Part shown: piece by piece, positions 33,103-34,156 of the stretch
How the letters are laid out: each line of letters starts with the position of its first letter
How positions within the stretch are numbered: the stretch's first letter is position 1
Made by a program: the position numbers and the translations under genes
Notes under the pieces: generated by a model
Database searches by the model: none
Told to the model about the DNA's origin: nothing
Seen by the model: the letters and a program-made list of their open reading frames with translations, nothing else
Assembly (NCBI GenBank): GCA_011390245.1
Contig: JAABSR010000005.1
Location: 1 to 34,156 of the forward strand
Length of the DNA: 34,156 nucleotides
DNA from: Campylobacterales bacterium
GTDB taxonomy: Bacteria > Campylobacterota > Campylobacteria > Campylobacterales > JAABSR01
Direction: 5' to 3'

Positions 33103-33654
33103 ATGAGATTAAGACTGCCGCACGCACCATATGTCGCAAATAAAATAGCATTAGATTTAGCACAGTCTAAGTATGTAACGCTTACTTCAGGTGTTGAGCC
33201 AATAGCCAAAATAGCACAAAATCTTATAGAAAAAAATATTCATGAAGAGATGGCAATAGAAGAGAAGGTCAAAAATATTTTAGAAGAGAATCTAGAAGAG
33301 ATAGAGTTTATGAGACTAGATGAGAGACAGCTTTTTTGGATGGCAAAAAAAAAGGTAGCTGAGGAGGAGGATTTTATCCTAAACTGGGATGATAGATACA
33401 ACTCTTTATCTCATGCGATGTTGGATCATTTAATTCAAGATGATTTGATAGATTTTGATGTATCTGAGAATATTATTAGAAATATAATTTTCAAAGGTAT
33501 AGATGGATACATGAAGTCATTTGAAGAGATTGAGGATGTTGTTATAGAGAAGATTGGGCATTACAAAAGAAAGCTTATTCAAGGTACTGAGGAGTATGAG
33601 TTGGTTTTTCAAAAGCTTTATGAAGAGGAATTAAAGAGAAAAGGTTTTCTATGA
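33103..33654 (+). CDS. DUF507 family protein
   Basis: 183 residues, soluble and mostly helical, with no signal peptide. It begins MRLRLPHAPYVANKIALDL and contains a repeated-looking hydrophobic/acidic helical pattern, including two similar segments around 50-85 and 128-160 typical of DUF507. Function is unknown. It is found next to carA in Campylobacterota, and here its stop overlaps the carA start (ATGA at 33651-33654), so the pair is coupled. The ATG at 33103 follows GAGGG. The cluster position suggests a housekeeping role, but nothing in the sequence names one. Confidence 0.85.
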   Translation: MRLRLPHAPYVANKIALDLAQSKYVTLTSGVEPIAKIAQNLIEKNIHEEMAIEEKVKNILEENLEEIEFMRLDERQLFWMAKKKVAEEEDFILNWDDRYNSLSHAMLDHLIQDDLIDFDVSENIIRNIIFKGIDGYMKSFEEIEDVVIEKIGHYKRKLIQGTEEYELVFQKLYEEELKRKGFL

Positions 33655-34156
33655 GAGATTTGAAGAAAGCGTGGTTGTATTTTCAAAATGGACTTTTTTT
33701 AGAAGCATTTAGTTTTGGGGCTGAGGGCACATCTGTAGGTGAAGCAGTGTTTAACACTTCTATGAGCGGCTATCAGGAGATAATAACTGATCCTAGTTAT
33801 GCTGGTCAGTTTATACTTTTTACAATGACAGAGATAGGAAATGTAGGTGCAAATAGCTCTGATATGGAGAGTGGCAATGCATTTTGCAAAGGAATCATCA
33901 CAAGGAATTATAACCCAAACTACTCAAATTTTAGAGCAGAAGAGAGCTTGGATGTTTTGCTCAAAAGACATGGTGTTTTAGGTATCACTGGACTTGATAG
34001 TAGATTTCTTACAAAAATGCTTAGAAATGAGGGTGCTATGATGATGGTAGCATCTAGTGAGATAAGCTCAAAAGATGAACTAAAAAAGATATTAGATTCT
34101 TCTCCAAAAATTGAAGAGATAAACTATATCAATGAAGTAAGTACAAAATCTAGCTA
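33651..34156 (+). CDS. carA: Carbamoyl-phosphate synthase small subunit CarA, 3' end missing
   Basis: An open frame from the ATG at 33651 runs off the window after 168 codons. The visible N-terminal domain is characteristic: AWLYFQNGLFLEAFSFGA, VFNTSMSGYQEIITDPSYAG, and HGVLGITGLDSRFLT. CarA supplies ammonia from glutamine to CarB to make carbamoyl phosphate for pyrimidines and arginine. The glutaminase half with its Cys-His-Glu triad lies beyond the window. The start overlaps the DUF507 stop by 4 bases. Confidence 0.97.
   Translation, partial: MRDLKKAWLYFQNGLFLEAFSFGAEGTSVGEAVFNTSMSGYQEIITDPSYAGQFILFTMTEIGNVGANSSDMESGNAFCKGIITRNYNPNYSNFRAEESLDVLLKRHGVLGITGLDSRFLTKMLRNEGAMMMVASSEISSKDELKKILDSSPKIEEINYINEVSTKSS

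Overview
The window looks like an AT-rich (about one third G+C by eye) chromosomal segment from a free-living Campylobacterota (Epsilonproteobacteria). I infer this from the gene order at the right end (purA, a FliJ-like gene, a MotE-like gene, a DUF507 gene, carA), which I remember from Campylobacter jejuni. Other pointers are the TlpD-like soluble chemoreceptor, the many histidine kinases with HQW(R/N/K)QP phosphorylation boxes, frequent TTG starts and extended -10 promoters. Separate hisZ, bioF, moaA/mobA and a large sensory repertoire fit a Sulfurimonas/Sulfurovum/Sulfuricurvum-like environmental organism better than a host-adapted one. The genus cannot be fixed from the sequence alone. 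I see no CRISPR array, rRNA, phage or intact insertion sequence.

Layout. 1-4234 (+): the 3' part of a PAS-GGDEF diguanylate cyclase, a periplasmic binding protein and a membrane PAS-GGDEF-EAL protein, tightly linked. 4304-5983: divergent mobA and moaA (molybdenum cofactor). 13257-5989 (-): FAD oxidoreductase and CPA2 antiporter, then a compact run of soluble chemoreceptor, CheY-like regulator, bioF, PBP1A and methyltransferase. 13349-14728 (+): der, followed by a GC-rich structured stretch ending in a terminator. 17395-14922 (-): a second binding-protein/sensor pair, this time with a histidine kinase. 17593-21627 (+): a small exported protein, then three cytoplasmic signalling proteins (REC-HK, REC-PAS-PAS-HD-GYP, HK). 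21659-21734: tRNA-Ala(GGC). 21813-22405: an hsp20 gene with a CIRCE-like operator. 22615-25177 (+): a 7TMR-DISM histidine kinase and an OmpR-type regulator. 29043-25179 (-): REC-DUF3369-HD-GYP, then an ammonium transporter fused to a histidine kinase. 29863-29237 (-): a TetR regulator. 29950-34156 (+): hisZ, purA, fliJ-like, motE-like, DUF507 and the 5' part of carA.

How it fits together. About a third of the genes make, break or control c-di-GMP or belong to two-component signalling: two GGDEF proteins (one also EAL), two HD-GYP phosphodiesterases, five histidine kinases and four genes with receiver domains besides the REC-HK. Three of the c-di-GMP proteins carry near-identical Aer-type PAS modules. 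Inputs appear to be periplasmic ligands caught by binding proteins (twice, without transporter genes), ammonium through an Amt-kinase fusion, and cytoplasmic redox or metabolite cues.

The least explained items are four. One is the structured segment 14750-14885. The second is a set of 11-bp GACA direct repeats in front of both the 7TM-kinase operon and the Amt-kinase operon. The third is the pair of binding-protein/sensor modules. The fourth is the fully cytoplasmic kinase/HD-GYP triad. No gene-free stretch exceeds 300 bases; the largest (14729-14921, 17396-17592, 21735-21957, 22387-22614) are covered by regulatory or RNA entries.
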